From contig JARVKI010000023.1 of NCBI GenBank assembly GCA_036674765.1, positions 412,241-476,240 on the forward strand: a stretch of 64,000 nucleotides of DNA, read 5' to 3'. This document shows, in pieces, positions 23,114 through 35,016 of the stretch (the first letter of the stretch is position 1; the number at the start of each line of letters is the position of its first letter). The notes below the pieces were generated by a model. That model was not told the DNA's origin and searched no databases. It worked only from the letters and a program-made list of their open reading frames with translations. Source of the stretch: Seiridium cupressi. Taxonomy: Eukaryota; Ascomycota; Sordariomycetes; Amphisphaeriales; Sporocadaceae. The position numbers were made by a program, and so were the translations under genes.

Positions 23114-24149
23114 CTATGCCCCCAATGCAACATCACCAGATACAAATCCGTGTTGGAAAACTTCGAGCACTTGAACAGGTTCAGGCTGGGCACCAGGTAA
23201 CACATCTATATAATCATACTTCAATTGCAGGCATGACAGGCGTGTAGTTGGATCCTCGAAGTCTTCGTCCCTAGCCAGTGCTGCTGCCCGGCGTTTGTCG
23301 TCAAGGCCGCCATTGGCATTTCGGAGCGGGTCCCCAAGTGAATCGGTGTAATCCGGGATTATGAGAAGATAGCTCTGTTTCTCGAGCCCAAAGTTGGCAA
23401 TAATCCTACCCTTGTATCGTGTAAAGGGTGTCGTTTGATTCCAGTAGTTCGTGAGGTACAATATCCGCAAATTGGGTAGCACATGATCCAACTGCATCGA
23501 AAGAATATCTTCTACCTCGTCTTCAAGTTCCTAATTGTCCGCTACTCCTTGGAATTCATCAGCTTCTCTATACCAGCAGTAGGTGTAGTATCCGAGAACC
23601 GGACGTATTTCGGGAATATGCAGTTCTTGAATTCTTCTCAGATCCTTCAACTGAAGCATTTTCATGAGATTACCAGTCTTGCGAAGGTGTAGAGCATCGA
23701 GATCGAAATTGAAATAGACTCTCGTTTCGCTGCCGGGCAAGCCAAAGCTCAACTCGTAGTGAAGAAGAGTCTCTGTCCGGGCTTCATGGTTCACGAAGAG
23801 GGTTACAGGCGGAGGCGTACTTGTCCACGTCGTAGTCTTGACCAGGTAATAGTACTCGTAGTCTCCATTAACCGGGTAAAGGATTTGCTGTGCATAATGA
23901 ATGTGCATAGTGGTCTCGTAACTGTAGGGTCCGTAGAAAACTTGAGGAGTGAACCTTTCGCAACTTTCGGCGTCAAGTCCATGGTAATCACGATGGATCG
24001 TAACGTTGCGTCTAACCCATCTCTCTCTCCAGATCTTAAGGCGGAGCTCGGTCGGAAGGCATGGGGAACGAATGAAACGAATCGACTTGCGGAAGTGGAC
24101 TTTGTGCGCCCGATTGGGCGTAACGAGTAGGTGTGTCTTGCTTAGACAT
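23114..24149 (-). pseudogene. Broken 2EXR-domain protein gene
   Basis: 2EXR proteins are a large fungal family of unknown, possibly F-box-like, function. From MSKQDTPTRYAQSG (24149) the frame reaches SFHSFP and then leaves the family at a CCCC run (24063-24066). The following frame carries the signature LPTELRLKIWRERW, then VTLFVNHEARTETL and LKDLRRIQELHIPE. One base too many in the C run explains the break. That second frame meets an in-frame TAG (23531-23533), yet beyond it reads on for 139 codons as protein-like sequence (ELEDEVEDILSMQLDHVLPNL...). Neither lesion is removed by a plausible intron. A possible splice acceptor upstream of the start leaves some doubt about the first lesion. The TAG could derive from CAG by one C-to-T change. 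Confidence 0.68.
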
Positions 24150-24842
24150 TGTGGCGTATGATGAGGGTTGCCGGTCTGTCAAAACATTCAGTAAGATATC
24201 TCGAGCGAAGTGATTTGCGAGGATGCCGTGACGTACAAGCTTGCTCGAGAACGCGCGAGGTCTGACGTTCCAACTGTGAAGTTCGAGATGATCAATGCAA
24301 CGTTCGAGATAGCACTTACTAAGCCTCAGTGACTGAACATCCGGGGCCAGTATCAAAATTTCCCGATACTAAGAACTTTTTGAGGTTGAGTTGACTGTGA
24401 GGGATGGTGATGTGTTGCCTGCCCAGAGTTGTTTGTTGGAATTACTGCAGGTGCAATTTTTGGGAATACGTTGTTGCTGCGCGGGGCTTCGCAAGGCAAA
24501 AAATGGAATTGGATTCTGAAGCAGGTCGTTGAACAATCACTTGGGCCTCGAGACGTCTAGGAAGAGCTTGAAGAATTGTTTTTTGAAACACTTCGCAGAA
24601 AACAGATTCGGAGCATTACACCTGGCCGGAATCAGCACGCACTATCCTAGGCCCAAACACTTGCTACGCCCTCAAGTGTGTTACCTGGATCGGTAGCCTA
24701 CTCTTTAATACCTTATACGGTCGTCGACCGGACCATCTAGTGGATTTGACGTTCTGGTTCCGAAACTCAGACCGTCACAAAGTTATGCTGGCGTAAAGTC
24801 GACCATATATCGATGACATTACAGAGGCCCCGAGTTAAGTTG
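24150..24842. other. Intergenic region between two minus-strand remnants
   Basis: Nearly 700 bp. A good splice-acceptor look-alike (TTACTGAATGTTTTGACAG on the minus strand) lies about 45 bases upstream of the 2EXR start. Nothing else was seen. Confidence 0.45.
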
Positions 24843-25042
24843 CTAAGTGGCCATACATTGTAGTCTCTGGGACGACCAAAGCATCTCCATAGTCTCTGCC
24901 TCGACCTTCTTCTGGTTCTCCTCGCTGAAGTCACGGTTGGTTCTCCTGGTGCGGTATTTCAATTCCTTGCACTGGCCAGTATAATAATTGATCACGACGT
25001 CTTCTCCACATGACTTTCGAGACAGTGCGTTAGGGAATGCAT
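24843..25042 (-). pseudogene. Unrecognised coding remnant, probably a last exon
   Basis: On the minus strand, behind a CAG acceptor at 25043-25045, a 66-codon frame reads as normal protein: DAFPNALSRKSCGEDVVINY, then YTGQCKELKYRTRRTNRDFS, EENQKKVEAETMEMLWSSQR, and a TAG at 24843-24845. The alternating charged composition is unlike random translation here. No in-frame Met starts it, and no matching upstream exon was found in the AT-rich bases beyond 25,060, where frames are stop-filled. It may be the 3' end of a decayed gene. No family was recognised. Confidence 0.35.
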
Positions 25043-25627
25043 CTGGTCCTTATCCGAGGCCCCTCGTTCAAAATTGCTTATGAAGTCATCTCAGGAATAA
25101 CTAGCATTTATAAACATGTCTTTATATACCATAATCCTGTGCCGACAAATCGGGTTTTTCTCGTATCGTGGTCGTCTCAAAACTCCAGGCTGCTATCTAC
25201 TTTGGATGTACAAGTGGTTCTTGCAACATTTAACGAATTTGTGGCTTTATTCGAGTTCCTATACGATAAGATAGCTTTCCATTTCATACAAATAACTCTT
25301 TTCATTTTCAGCTTGATATTGTCTGCCGGACCGAGATCGTGATAGACTCCTAGTGCCAGTCAAGGCACGAAGTCGCAGTGGGGCTCAATGACATACATAC
25401 AAATAGGAGCGGGCATTGCCAGTAAATCCATAGGAGCCCTTGAACTTTAAGCTTTAAGCTTGGCAGGGGTCTGCTATGTGCAGTGTAGGGATTGGACGTC
25501 ATCGCAGATCCCAACCAATTTACACCAATCAACCCCTCATTGATGCATCTCTTATGCCCCGCCAATATTTTTTAGAAGTAGTCAGTTTCCTTGCCGAGCT
25601 ACAACGACTCAGTCAAACAGTGTCAAC
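25043..25627. other. AT-rich intergenic region upstream of the methyltransferase-like gene
   Basis: AT-rich between about 25,070 and 25,330. No intact gene. It should contain the promoter of the gene starting at 25628. Confidence 0.5.
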
Positions 25628-26815
25628 ATGGCACCCAGTCGGGTGTCCGCGAAGCCATTCACTTACTGCGAAGGGGCATCTAAATGGGATCCTGCTATCT
25701 ATATAGCAGATAAGGAACTCCACACCCGGACTGCCTCTCAACTTGCGAAAGACGACCTTGCATCCGCCATCGCCGAGTCCTTCGCCCTACCTCCACGCGA
25801 TGCCTACACATATCACGCCATAGTCTCCGTAACACTCGCACAAGTGCAACATGTAATCGGTCTTGGTGCCGCGAACGGCTTGCACGCATGGTATCGCGAT
25901 CCTTCTACTCCGCCGGCAGAGAAGCAGCAGCCCCTCCAAGCATCCGATTTCCTCCCGTCGCCGCCCAAGCCTGACATCGAGACCTACCTTCAAATATTCG
26001 ACCCGAAGTCTGCGACGCCAAATATACTCAAGTCCCTCTCGTCGAACGCGAAGAAGAACTCCCTACGCGCCTCAATTGCTGCACATCTGCTCAGTAAACG
26101 CTACCTACATCCCTCGCTACCGCAAATCCAGATTTCGCGCTCGAAAACAGCCCCACCAAACCCATATCTAGACTTCTTATCATGGGCGTGTATCAACCTA
26201 GAATATGCCGGGCCATGTCCTGAGAGCGAAGCCGTGAAGAGTAGTCACCATGTCTTGCCAGTGCTAATGCACCATTTTGGGTGTGTTTGTCCCAGCCATG
26301 AGGCGCTTAGCATACTAAAAGTCCTGGCGGATGGGAGAGAGATATGGGATATGGGCAGCGGGAATGGGTACTGGACCTTCATGCTGCGACTGTATGGGCT
26401 GGCGGTGAAGCCTGTCGACAATGCGCAGAGCAGCTGGCGGGTGACGTGGGTCAAGGACACGACGATATCAGATGGTGTGCAATATATGAACAAGCCAGGG
26501 AACAAAGGGGGCGAAAACGCAGTGCTACTGCTAGTCTACCCCATCGTGGGCGGAGGGATAGCTGGTGGTGAAGAGGGTGGCTTTACGCGACAACTCGTGA
26601 AGGCATTCAAAGGTGATACGCTCGCGGTAGTGGGAACGCAAAACCACAATGGCTACACCGGCTTCAGGAGTATGAGCATGGACGAGTACATGGAGCGCGA
26701 AGAGCCAGAATGGACCAAGGTCGTACAAATTCCCCTCCCGAGTTTCCCGGGCAAGGACGAGGCCCTCTTCGTATTTCAGAGAGGGAACCGAGCGCCAGAG
26801 AAGGATGCAGCCTGA
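25628..26815 (+). CDS. Putative S-adenosylmethionine-dependent methyltransferase, fungal conserved
   Basis: An intronless gene of 395 residues. The N-terminal half is helical and has no recognised domain. The C-terminal half looks like a Rossmann methyltransferase: motif I is EIWDMGSGNGYWTFMLR (about 240-256), followed by an acidic residue in AVKPVDNAQ at the usual place of motif II. A strand AVLLLVYPIVGGG and a C-terminal strand ALFVFQRGN follow. No signal peptide or membrane segment, so probably cytosolic or nuclear. The substrate is unknown, and the gene sits alone between two long intergenic regions. The start context is TCAACATGGC. The assignment rests on motif I and the strand order, so the enzyme class is likely but not certain. 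Confidence 0.78.
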   Translation: MAPSRVSAKPFTYCEGASKWDPAIYIADKELHTRTASQLAKDDLASAIAESFALPPRDAYTYHAIVSVTLAQVQHVIGLGAANGLHAWYRDPSTPPAEKQQPLQASDFLPSPPKPDIETYLQIFDPKSATPNILKSLSSNAKKNSLRASIAAHLLSKRYLHPSLPQIQISRSKTAPPNPYLDFLSWACINLEYAGPCPESEAVKSSHHVLPVLMHHFGCVCPSHEALSILKVLADGREIWDMGSGNGYWTFMLRLYGLAVKPVDNAQSSWRVTWVKDTTISDGVQYMNKPGNKGGENAVLLLVYPIVGGGIAGGEEGGFTRQLVKAFKGDTLAVVGTQNHNGYTGFRSMSMDEYMEREEPEWTKVVQIPLPSFPGKDEALFVFQRGNRAPEKDAA

Positions 26816-28985
26816 TTACTATCCTGAAAGGGGTCGCGAATGAGCTGATGAGTCTGATATAATTTTGACATTCAATCCAACCCCGAAGACTCACTCCGGA
26901 TATCTTGAATGGTATCTGCAGATGTCATACTCTGTCTACTGTTGGTCAGGGCCCAAGCGATGATTCCTCTGAACCATTATGCAAGGGTCAAGAAGCCTAT
27001 CAGAATCAATCGTGACTGCTGCAGTCAAGAGCACTCATTGGCCTGATTGAATAATCCATTGGTCAATGTTGCATGGTCCCTTGTATCAAGTCTGATCGAC
27101 AAGCGATATCTGCTGACCAGCTTCGCACATTGCCTATATAGTTATCAAAAAGACGACACTGGCGCGGTGACTGTGTTAACCATTTCCACACTGCAGTCCG
27201 GCTCGTTCCGCCATATAAAACTGCTTCTCATGAACGTTCCTCACGAGCTATCATGCAGTCAGGTATTTAATTATAAACAACAATACAAAATATACCAGTC
27301 CTACAGCTACTGGTAGAATCATGTTCCTTGAAGATTCTTTCACAATTTTCTCAGTGAGATGCATTTAGCTGTCGGGATTAACCATGTAATACCGCGGCGT
27401 TTCAATAAACACGCCAGTATCCTGCACTGTTGGCTTGTGTATTTAGAAAATATGCGCGTGCTTCTGGGGCCCAATCCCGGCATTTGCAATTTCGGTGCTT
27501 CCATATCTAGGTAATTCACCGCGTGTTATAATCTACATTTTCTGGTGACGGTAAGTCAAGGAAGCATACATGTTTACTCCAGGCTCCAGCTGGCCATTTG
27601 CGACCATGATATATAGCTATTGTTTGCTTAGAGCTATATTTTTCCCGGTCCAGACGTCTATGATGAGCTGCCTCTGGTTCTCTACATATTGACTTAACTA
27701 CGTAGGTAGCTACACAGCTTTCGCACTCGTAGCCATTTTCAACCGCGCTGATTATGGGCTATCACCCACTCAATGAGTTATTTGTTGCATTTCACGATCA
27801 AACACATCAGGGTTCTTTACTATTTGGACTTTCTAAGTGCCAGGCAATTTTTCAACGTCAAGGACAATGATCACACTAGATTGTGAAGAGAAGAACCATA
27901 CAAGAACATAGCTGACCTTTCTGCCTGCCCCTTCTGGTCATTCTCTCTTTCCTCTTCTAGGAGCTTATATTATTGAACCTTTGATGAGTTTCTTGTGTCT
28001 TCCTTTTGTGAAAGATATGCTACATGATTGCGCTTACTAGCCCTCATACAAGCAGGACAGGTTGAAGCTACGTATAGACAAGACAGCACAAGCTAGTGCC
28101 AAACTAAATACACTTATATCTACGTGTAGTTAAATGTATTATCCATGACTCATAGAACAGCAAACTACATGAGTTGAAACGTAGATAATGTCACAGCCAA
28201 GAACTACCAAGATGGTCTTAGTTCATCCATAGAGACGGCACGGTTGCTTGTCTTCAAGTTCGTGCTGATACAAAAAGGCTTGTATCCATCAGATGTTATT
28301 TGATCATTTTCAGTGAGGAAGTGCTGCCAAGTCTTGGTTTTTCCCATTGTTCGATCTCCCATCACCATCTCCAGTCTTTGCCTCGAGATCAGACACGGAT
28401 TCAACCCCAACTACTGCACTTGTTCGACTCGAGGATCTCTGTAGGTGCACAATTGCTCTCCGCCATCTTCCGCATACATCTCATTGGGCAAGGTGGCAGC
28501 TATATCGCCGATTAGGCAACTTTCTCAGGTGTCCAAAAATTGGTAAGGCATCGTGACAAATCCGTATAAGTCGTCGAGCCTGCTCAACATTGGAAAAGAA
28601 AACTGGCAGCCGCAGAAGCCGCAGGCGATGAAACTCGACAGCCGCAGGGCAGCAGAAACCCTCGACCCACGATTTCTTGCTCCACGCATTATTTGGTCTT
28701 GTTCCCAATCTTGTTCCCTTCCTCCGCAGCTTCCTCCTCCACTTCCATCTTGCGTCTCGTGCAAGTTTGGATCCTCACCCCAAACCCTCTGTAAGTACGG
28801 CTCGGAATTCTGACTCATCTTACTCTCCACTCCTCTTCTCTACTGTCTCATCTTTCGTCCGATCTGATTCTTGTTCCACTGTTGATCGAACTCAGACTGA
28901 CGACTTCTAAAAGTGCAGGTGCCTCATCCCAACTCAACCACGATTCGCAACTACATCCGCGCCATAACGGCACAGCTCGTTGAAG
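26816..28985. other. Long AT-leaning intergenic region and CT-rich leader
   Basis: About 2.2 kb. From 27,000 to 28,200 it is AT-rich and full of stops on both strands, with several TAGGTAGCTA-like patches, and could be an old decayed insertion. From 28,680 to 28,900 the plus strand is rich in CT runs, typical of a fungal promoter or leader for the next gene. No coding frame was recognised. Confidence 0.5.
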
Positions 28986-31376
28986 ATGGAGTCACCGCCC
29001 AAGGTGATGACTTCTGAAGCCATTGATGCTACCATTGTCACCCGACACCCGCCCGACATCGATCGCAACGCTCTTATCGTCGGCCTCTGTGCGGTCCCGG
29101 TTGGCCGCGAAGGCAAGAACGACCTTGGCCACCACGTCGCTGATTTCCTTGCCTGGAAGGCGCTATGCTCCGGACCGTGGGCCAACACCAATCACCAGGT
29201 CTGGTTGTCACAACTTGATCTCGTCGATGCTCACCGCAAGCACAGCTACAGTCATGGCGGCCGCGACATGGGCAGCGGTGTTGGAGACACCACGCACCCC
29301 ATCATCGTCGAGCCCAATGCCCGAGCGCTTGCCGGCAAATTCATGAAGGCTGTGCTGGAGAAATCTCAAGAGGCCAAGGAGCTCAATGACCCTCTTGTCG
29401 TTTTTGTTTGTGGACTCACCTCGCTGGAGCAGGATATCTTCATTGTTGAAGGTGACGACTACGCCGCCCTCATCACAAGCGAATCCATCCGCGCCGCTAT
29501 TGGCAGAAGTTTCCAGGTCATCTTCGTTACTCCTTCTGTAACATCTACAGGATGGCAGGTCAATCCGTCATTCATGTACCCCACAGTAACTCTGGCGGAC
29601 CCTGTGCAGTTCATGGCTCGACAATGTGGTGCGATCTTCGGCGCCGATATCGTCCAGACTTTCTGCAGGGAGGACTCGCCGGTCCTTCTTGAAAAGACTG
29701 ATGATGCCTTCTCCATTCCGGTCAAAAAGGATTACGACTTGAAAGCTACCGAAGCTGAATTCCACAACAAGATCCATACTCAACTGGCTAGCCGCTTTGT
29801 GACCAATTCGGGCAATCATTCCTTCTCTTTCGAGGCAGACAACGACCCTTGGAAGCTCATAGGTGTCCGTACCGGCATACCTCTAGTGAAATTGGCTGCG
29901 CAATGGGGCAAGCTTGACAAGGTTGATCTCTCTCTGGCCACTGCTAGCGGCTTCCAGTTTCTAGGCAGCGCCTTTGGTGCCAACCGAAAGTCCCAACTTG
30001 TTCACATGATTCATAGTAAGCAACTTCCAGAGTTATTCCATGCCCTTGATAGCTTATTTCAGGAGTTACCGCTTCTTGATAGAGTGTTCTTGCTCCCTGG
30101 AATATGAGCTACAACTCTCGACAACTTGCCAAGCATACTCGAAGAAGGAATCGCTAATCAAGGTGCTGTAGTGTTCAAGCATACCCTCAACTCGCCAGGC
30201 TATCACTCGAGTAACTACCGCCAAATTCGAGAGCACTTCGACAGTCTCAAGTATGATGCTGAACAGGATGAAGTTAAGTGTCGCGTCTTGTTCAATGCTC
30301 TTGAGCACCGAATGTCCCTGATAGTACTTGGTGACTTGATCACAAGATTCTTTGGCTTGTCATCCGACATGAACACTCGATGCCGAGATTGGAACGAGGG
30401 AAGATGGGTTGGACTTGCTAAGAACTACGACAAGAAATTCATTAATGATGCATGGGCAAGCATTCTCAGTTGCATTCCGCCCATCTGCATGCCGTACGAT
30501 CGGAACATCGACCTACCTAAGGGTCTCTTCATATCCCTGAGCGGTCCTACCCGGTACATTGCTACAGCTCTTGGCATTCATAGCACCAAACCGGACAATG
30601 AACGCGATGAGACAGTCATCCAAATCTGCAAGCGTGGGTTCACTTATTCTCTTTTCGTCAGACTTATACTGATATTGTGTATAGTGCTTCATCGGATCAA
30701 AGCCCATCAAGTCAAGCTTCTATGCGCAGATCCCGAAGTTAAAGAGTTGGGCAACGCCTGGAAGGATAGCTGCATCAACAATGGCATAAAGCTCCCTTCT
30801 GGTGCGGTTCCCCAGACTCCCCTCTCCGCTCTGGCTAAGCCATTTGTACCAGGCACTCGATTCGCTCCGCCCACCCCTCGGGTCATTGTCGAGCCCCCGT
30901 CGCCTATCAAGCAGATCAACTCAACAGCCACGCAGTCCCCTTCTTCGACGGCAAATACTCTTGTTCAGTCCCCGGAGAAGGAGAATATCGCTCCCACGGG
31001 GTCTGCAGCAACTGTTGAGGAGCTCGAGAGTAAAGCGGAGGATGCTGTTCGCCCTAGTAATCTGCTTGGTAAGGATAATGACATTGGTCGAGCTGTCAAG
31101 GTGTCAAGCGAGCGGGCAGGTGTCAGCGGTGATGAAGATCACCTTCTTCCACACTTACGCACGCGACTTCGTCCACTACAAGCCGCTCGTCCTACCACGT
31201 CAGTTGAGCCCGTTGGGCCCGCATCAACCACTCCTTCGACACCTACTAGACGATCTGCCAGTGATGTCCGCAATGTTCACCTTGCGAATGGAGCCACTGT
31301 GGAGCATCGTAGTACTCCTCCGCACTTGCGATCACCTCGAACACCTGTTACGATCGCTTCAATCAAGTATCGTTAG
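28986..31376 (+). CDS. Unrecognised protein of about 748 residues with disordered C-terminus
   Basis: I do not recognise the family. The reading begins MESPPKVMTSEAI and is open to 30104, where an in-frame TGA (30105-30107) is followed in the same frame by another long open stretch. An intron of 93 bp (30016-30108, donor GTAAGC, weak acceptor TATGAG) would remove the stop and keep frame. A second intron (30634-30684, 51 bp, CTGAT branch, TATAG acceptor) is likely. The N-terminal 340 residues look globular (NALIVGLCAVPVGREGKNDL, GHHVADFLAWKALCSGPWA, FVCGLTSLEQDIFI, VIFVTPSVTSTGWQVNPSFM). The middle is helical. The last 180 residues are rich in Pro, Ser and Thr and probably disordered, with PTPRVIVEPPSP and RRSASDV. 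No signal peptide or membrane segment. The exact splice pattern near 30,016-30,110 is unresolved; a frame passing through CSLEYELQLS is an alternative. Confidence 0.7.
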
Positions 31377-34300
31377 GCTTCCCACAGGTCTGATGTTCTT
31401 CTGGGTCTGTGGTACGCTTTGAAGATGGGAAGATTCGCGTTCTAGGAAGGGCTTGTTGGTCATATCGGCATATGTGAGGGGGGCTTTTGCCTCCAGTACC
31501 ACGTTGTCCAGTGGCTTTTGGCTGGATGGGCAGATAATTGATGAGCGATATGGATTCATAGATGGGTGGCCGCTGCGTCACGGGTAAAAGCTAGGGCCTA
31601 GGTAGTTAGATATACTGCTCAGGTTAGCGACAATACATTCGGGTTGGTGAGACATATGACCATTTTTTTTTTTTTTCGTTTTGACTCCATACTGCTGCCG
31701 AACTATATTTAAGTAGTCGTTCATGGGAAACGAGGAGTTTGTGACCGGATGATATTTAACGAGGGCGGTAAATGGGCTCATCAAATTGAGTGCGGCTGGA
31801 TCTGAAGATTCATCGGTGGCTTGTCTAAGACGACATGTGCAGCGTGGTATTTGGAGAAGTTTTTTGAGATCTTTGAGAAACGCTAGTTGGAAATAAACGC
31901 GCAATCGGATGATAACCACCTTCGAGTACTTAAGAACGATATGTTCAATTTACTCCGAATGGCTCACGGAGTATGTCCGCCTACAGAGCCTTCAGTGAGG
32001 AATGTCCCCTCAGTTCCAGACACCAGGATGTTCTTCTGAGCAAAAGAGGAAAGGAGGGAGCCAGGCCGATAATACTGGGGGGTTTTCCTCAAATCCACAA
32101 TCTCGAAGCAGTGGGCTGGCAGTTGTGAGCAATTTAATTGAATACATCCATTCACATATTGCAGAGACTTGGCGATGTCGTATTGCAGCTCCGGGAGCTC
32201 CTACGCGATGGCGAGACACTAAACGGTCCTACCTGTTGAAGGCTAGCCTCTACTTCGCCCATAGGTCATCTGGGGGCGTTTTTCGTTGGGCTGGGTGCCA
32301 AAATGATGAAATCAAGGGGGCAAATAGACAGGTCACCTGCCTGGGCCGAGTGTTCGTCCATGAGCAACGGGAATTATCAGGAAAATGAATTTGATGAGCA
32401 CTTCATTGACTTGATCATGACAAAAGAACGACATCCCAGGTTGAATGCATGTGCGTCACCGCAGACACCATTTGTACTGCCAAAAGCCTGGTTGTCGGTA
32501 ACCTGTGGATAGATAGCTGCCTTTCTACCTACCTAGCGATTACTTGCCCACTTGGGCCGAATGGAATCTCCGAAGAGAAGAAAGAATGCAGAGCTCAGAA
32601 ATATTTTTCAGTCTATCGACTGGCCGCGACAATCAAACACCGAAGCGCTTTGTCTTGTGGCTTGTGTTCATCATCGCTCTTTGCCAGAGGGAAAAGGGAG
32701 GACATGATGGAAGCATATGACGATACGACACGCATGACCTCAACTCCCCTTCTGTGTGGAGAATCTAAATGTGTATGATCACATCTAATGGCACGACCTA
32801 CTAGATCCACGACTGTCAATTACCCAGCATGAAGAGGAAAGAGGAAGAAAATTTGAGAGGGCTTTTGGGAACACTTAATATATAGTGGGAAAGCCATGTG
32901 AAATGTGGGCCTGTTGCCTGAACCAAAACCTTCTCAACACCAAATTGAAGCTAAGAGGAGCAAGCGGACGCCCAATTATTTCTTGCTCAAACCGAGATGT
33001 CTCCGCGTCACGAGATTTCTTTACGTCGACAAGTATGCGGAACACAAATGTCGTTCTATTCACGGTCTACCAAAGTCTGATGGGCGCGCAACATGGGTGA
33101 AATCCAAAATATTGGGTGACCTCGATAGATAAAAAGCTAAAGCTGGAGAGCTGGAGCTGGAGGTGAACAAACATATCTATTGCTCAACGTAGGTAACTCA
33201 CACTGGCAGAATACTGCCAGGCGGTATGGGGTATCCACAGTCAAATGCTTCAGAAGCTATCTCAGATATATCTAGTATGTAAAGTAAATCAGCTACCTAA
33301 GTATCTAATAAGTGCATGGGTGCACCGCTTGCAAAAATGTCTGATCAGCTGGGTAATAGACAGCCATTGAATAGGCTGCCATTAGATTGTGATCATTTTC
33401 ATCTACCATACCCGGCCGGACTCAAGACTATGGTAGTCAGGAGCCCGCAGTAGTCTGCTTGACGGCAGCAACCTGGAGAGGGTATGGATCCTGTGTTAGT
33501 AAACGGCAGCAATATTAAAGAGGGAATTGGTGCAGTGACTTTTGAAGGAGAGGGAAGGGTGATGTGGAGTGGGAATGATGAAGAGAAGAGAAGAGAAGAG
33601 AGTCGAGGGACGGGGAAGAACTTCTGAAATACCACAGAGGCGGCAGAATTCTGACCGCCCTGGCTTGTGATGCATCTTCGTGACGTCGAAACTGTGTCTT
33701 TGCGATCATGGGTGGAAGGTCCAGGGGTTCTCGAGGAAGGGGCGCCTGGGTCACGGAGTGTTGCGTGTTGACATGGAGGGAAGCCACGGGCGATAAGGGG
33801 CGTCGAGCCAGAGGCGACACTACGGCTGGAGATGTCCTTTTTCAGCTGCTTACAGAGTAGGAGAGCACAGTAACACGCGTATAACTCGCTTGTCTCGGTT
33901 TACAACCCGTAATATTACAAGATCAATGGACTCTGACGATACTGAAGCAATATTTCCTCGAACGCTATGACTACCCAAAGATAGCTGCACCTGCTCGGCC
34001 TTGTATGTGATCCGCAACTACGAGGTAAGTCATCAAAATTAAACGAATCCAGTTGCTTGTTCTGATAGGGGCTTGTCTAGGTACAGGACGCCGACTCCTA
34101 CTTCCGTGGCTTTGCTACTTCGGATCGACCTTATGCTGAGTAGTGAAGTACTCAATCGGACACACTCGATCAGGAAATAGGTGATTATTCTCTAGAGATC
34201 ATTTTCTGTCCTATATCTGCAAGTTGGGAGCAGACGACTCTATTTCCCAATTGAGTCCATGTCTGGCTTGCTGCTATTATGTCTAAAAGGTCAATTTGCT

Positions 34301-35016
34301 TTGCTTATCAGACGTACGTCAGGAAAGGATCGGGTCGATATTATTTTATCTACTACGTATGCCAGGTATATTCATCGTTTTATTTACGCTGTCAAGCTTT
34401 GGCCCAAAGAGCCAATCTCGCAGGAAGTTGCCAGCCCCTCTGGGAATAGACTTTCTATAAGAAATCTGTAGGAGGGGTGGTATACGTGCGGTAGCCAAAA
34501 CCTGGCAGTCTGGCGACCTCTGATGCGTTCCTGAAGTGCAACGTGCCATTGGGCTTACAGTAGGACTGCTGTTGGTGTGAGACGGACATGTCAAGAAACT
34601 CATTGCCCCGAAATTTACACTGCAGTTCTTTCTTTTTTCGTTGTCCTGATCTGTCCCATAGAGAGCTGCAGTATATTAAAATACCCGGTGCTCATATGCC
34701 AACTTGGTCTCTCACATAATCCTGACGTGGGCGGCTACATATCGATAAGCCAGGTATGTAGCCAGCCCTATGGCTACTTAGCACCGCTCCGAATCTATCA
34801 GATCATGCTGTTGTATGGCTGTTGGTGTGTCTGTGTCGGTCACATCGCAGGTTAGTGTTCATCTGCGCCTACGAGATACGGCCGGCGGCACCTGCGAGAT
34901 TCATGATCTGATATGACCACAGCACGTGGTCATTCCGAGTGTGTCCGGTGAAGTAAGCAACGAACGCCGAACTATACCGTGCTATAACATAGCCAGAAAC
35001 CACGCCTCCCCTTCCC
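31377..35016. other. Long intergenic region, no recognised gene
   Basis: About 3.6 kb. It holds only short frames without family character, a 14-T run at 31,663-31,676, a minus-strand CT-rich stretch at 33,500-33,620 that resembles a leader, and patches with CTACCTA or TAGGTA near 32,525, 33,190 and 33,290. No transposon open reading frame was recognised. Confidence 0.45.
33581..33602. repeat. Short AAGAG tandem repeat
   Basis: Four direct copies of AAGAG with a partial fifth, inside a purine-rich stretch (33,540-33,620). Confidence 0.85.

Noticed and set aside
30105..30107. Possible programmed readthrough or selenocysteine at the in-frame TGA of the 28986 gene
   Set aside because: Filamentous ascomycetes lack selenocysteine machinery, and a phase-keeping intron explains the frame more simply.
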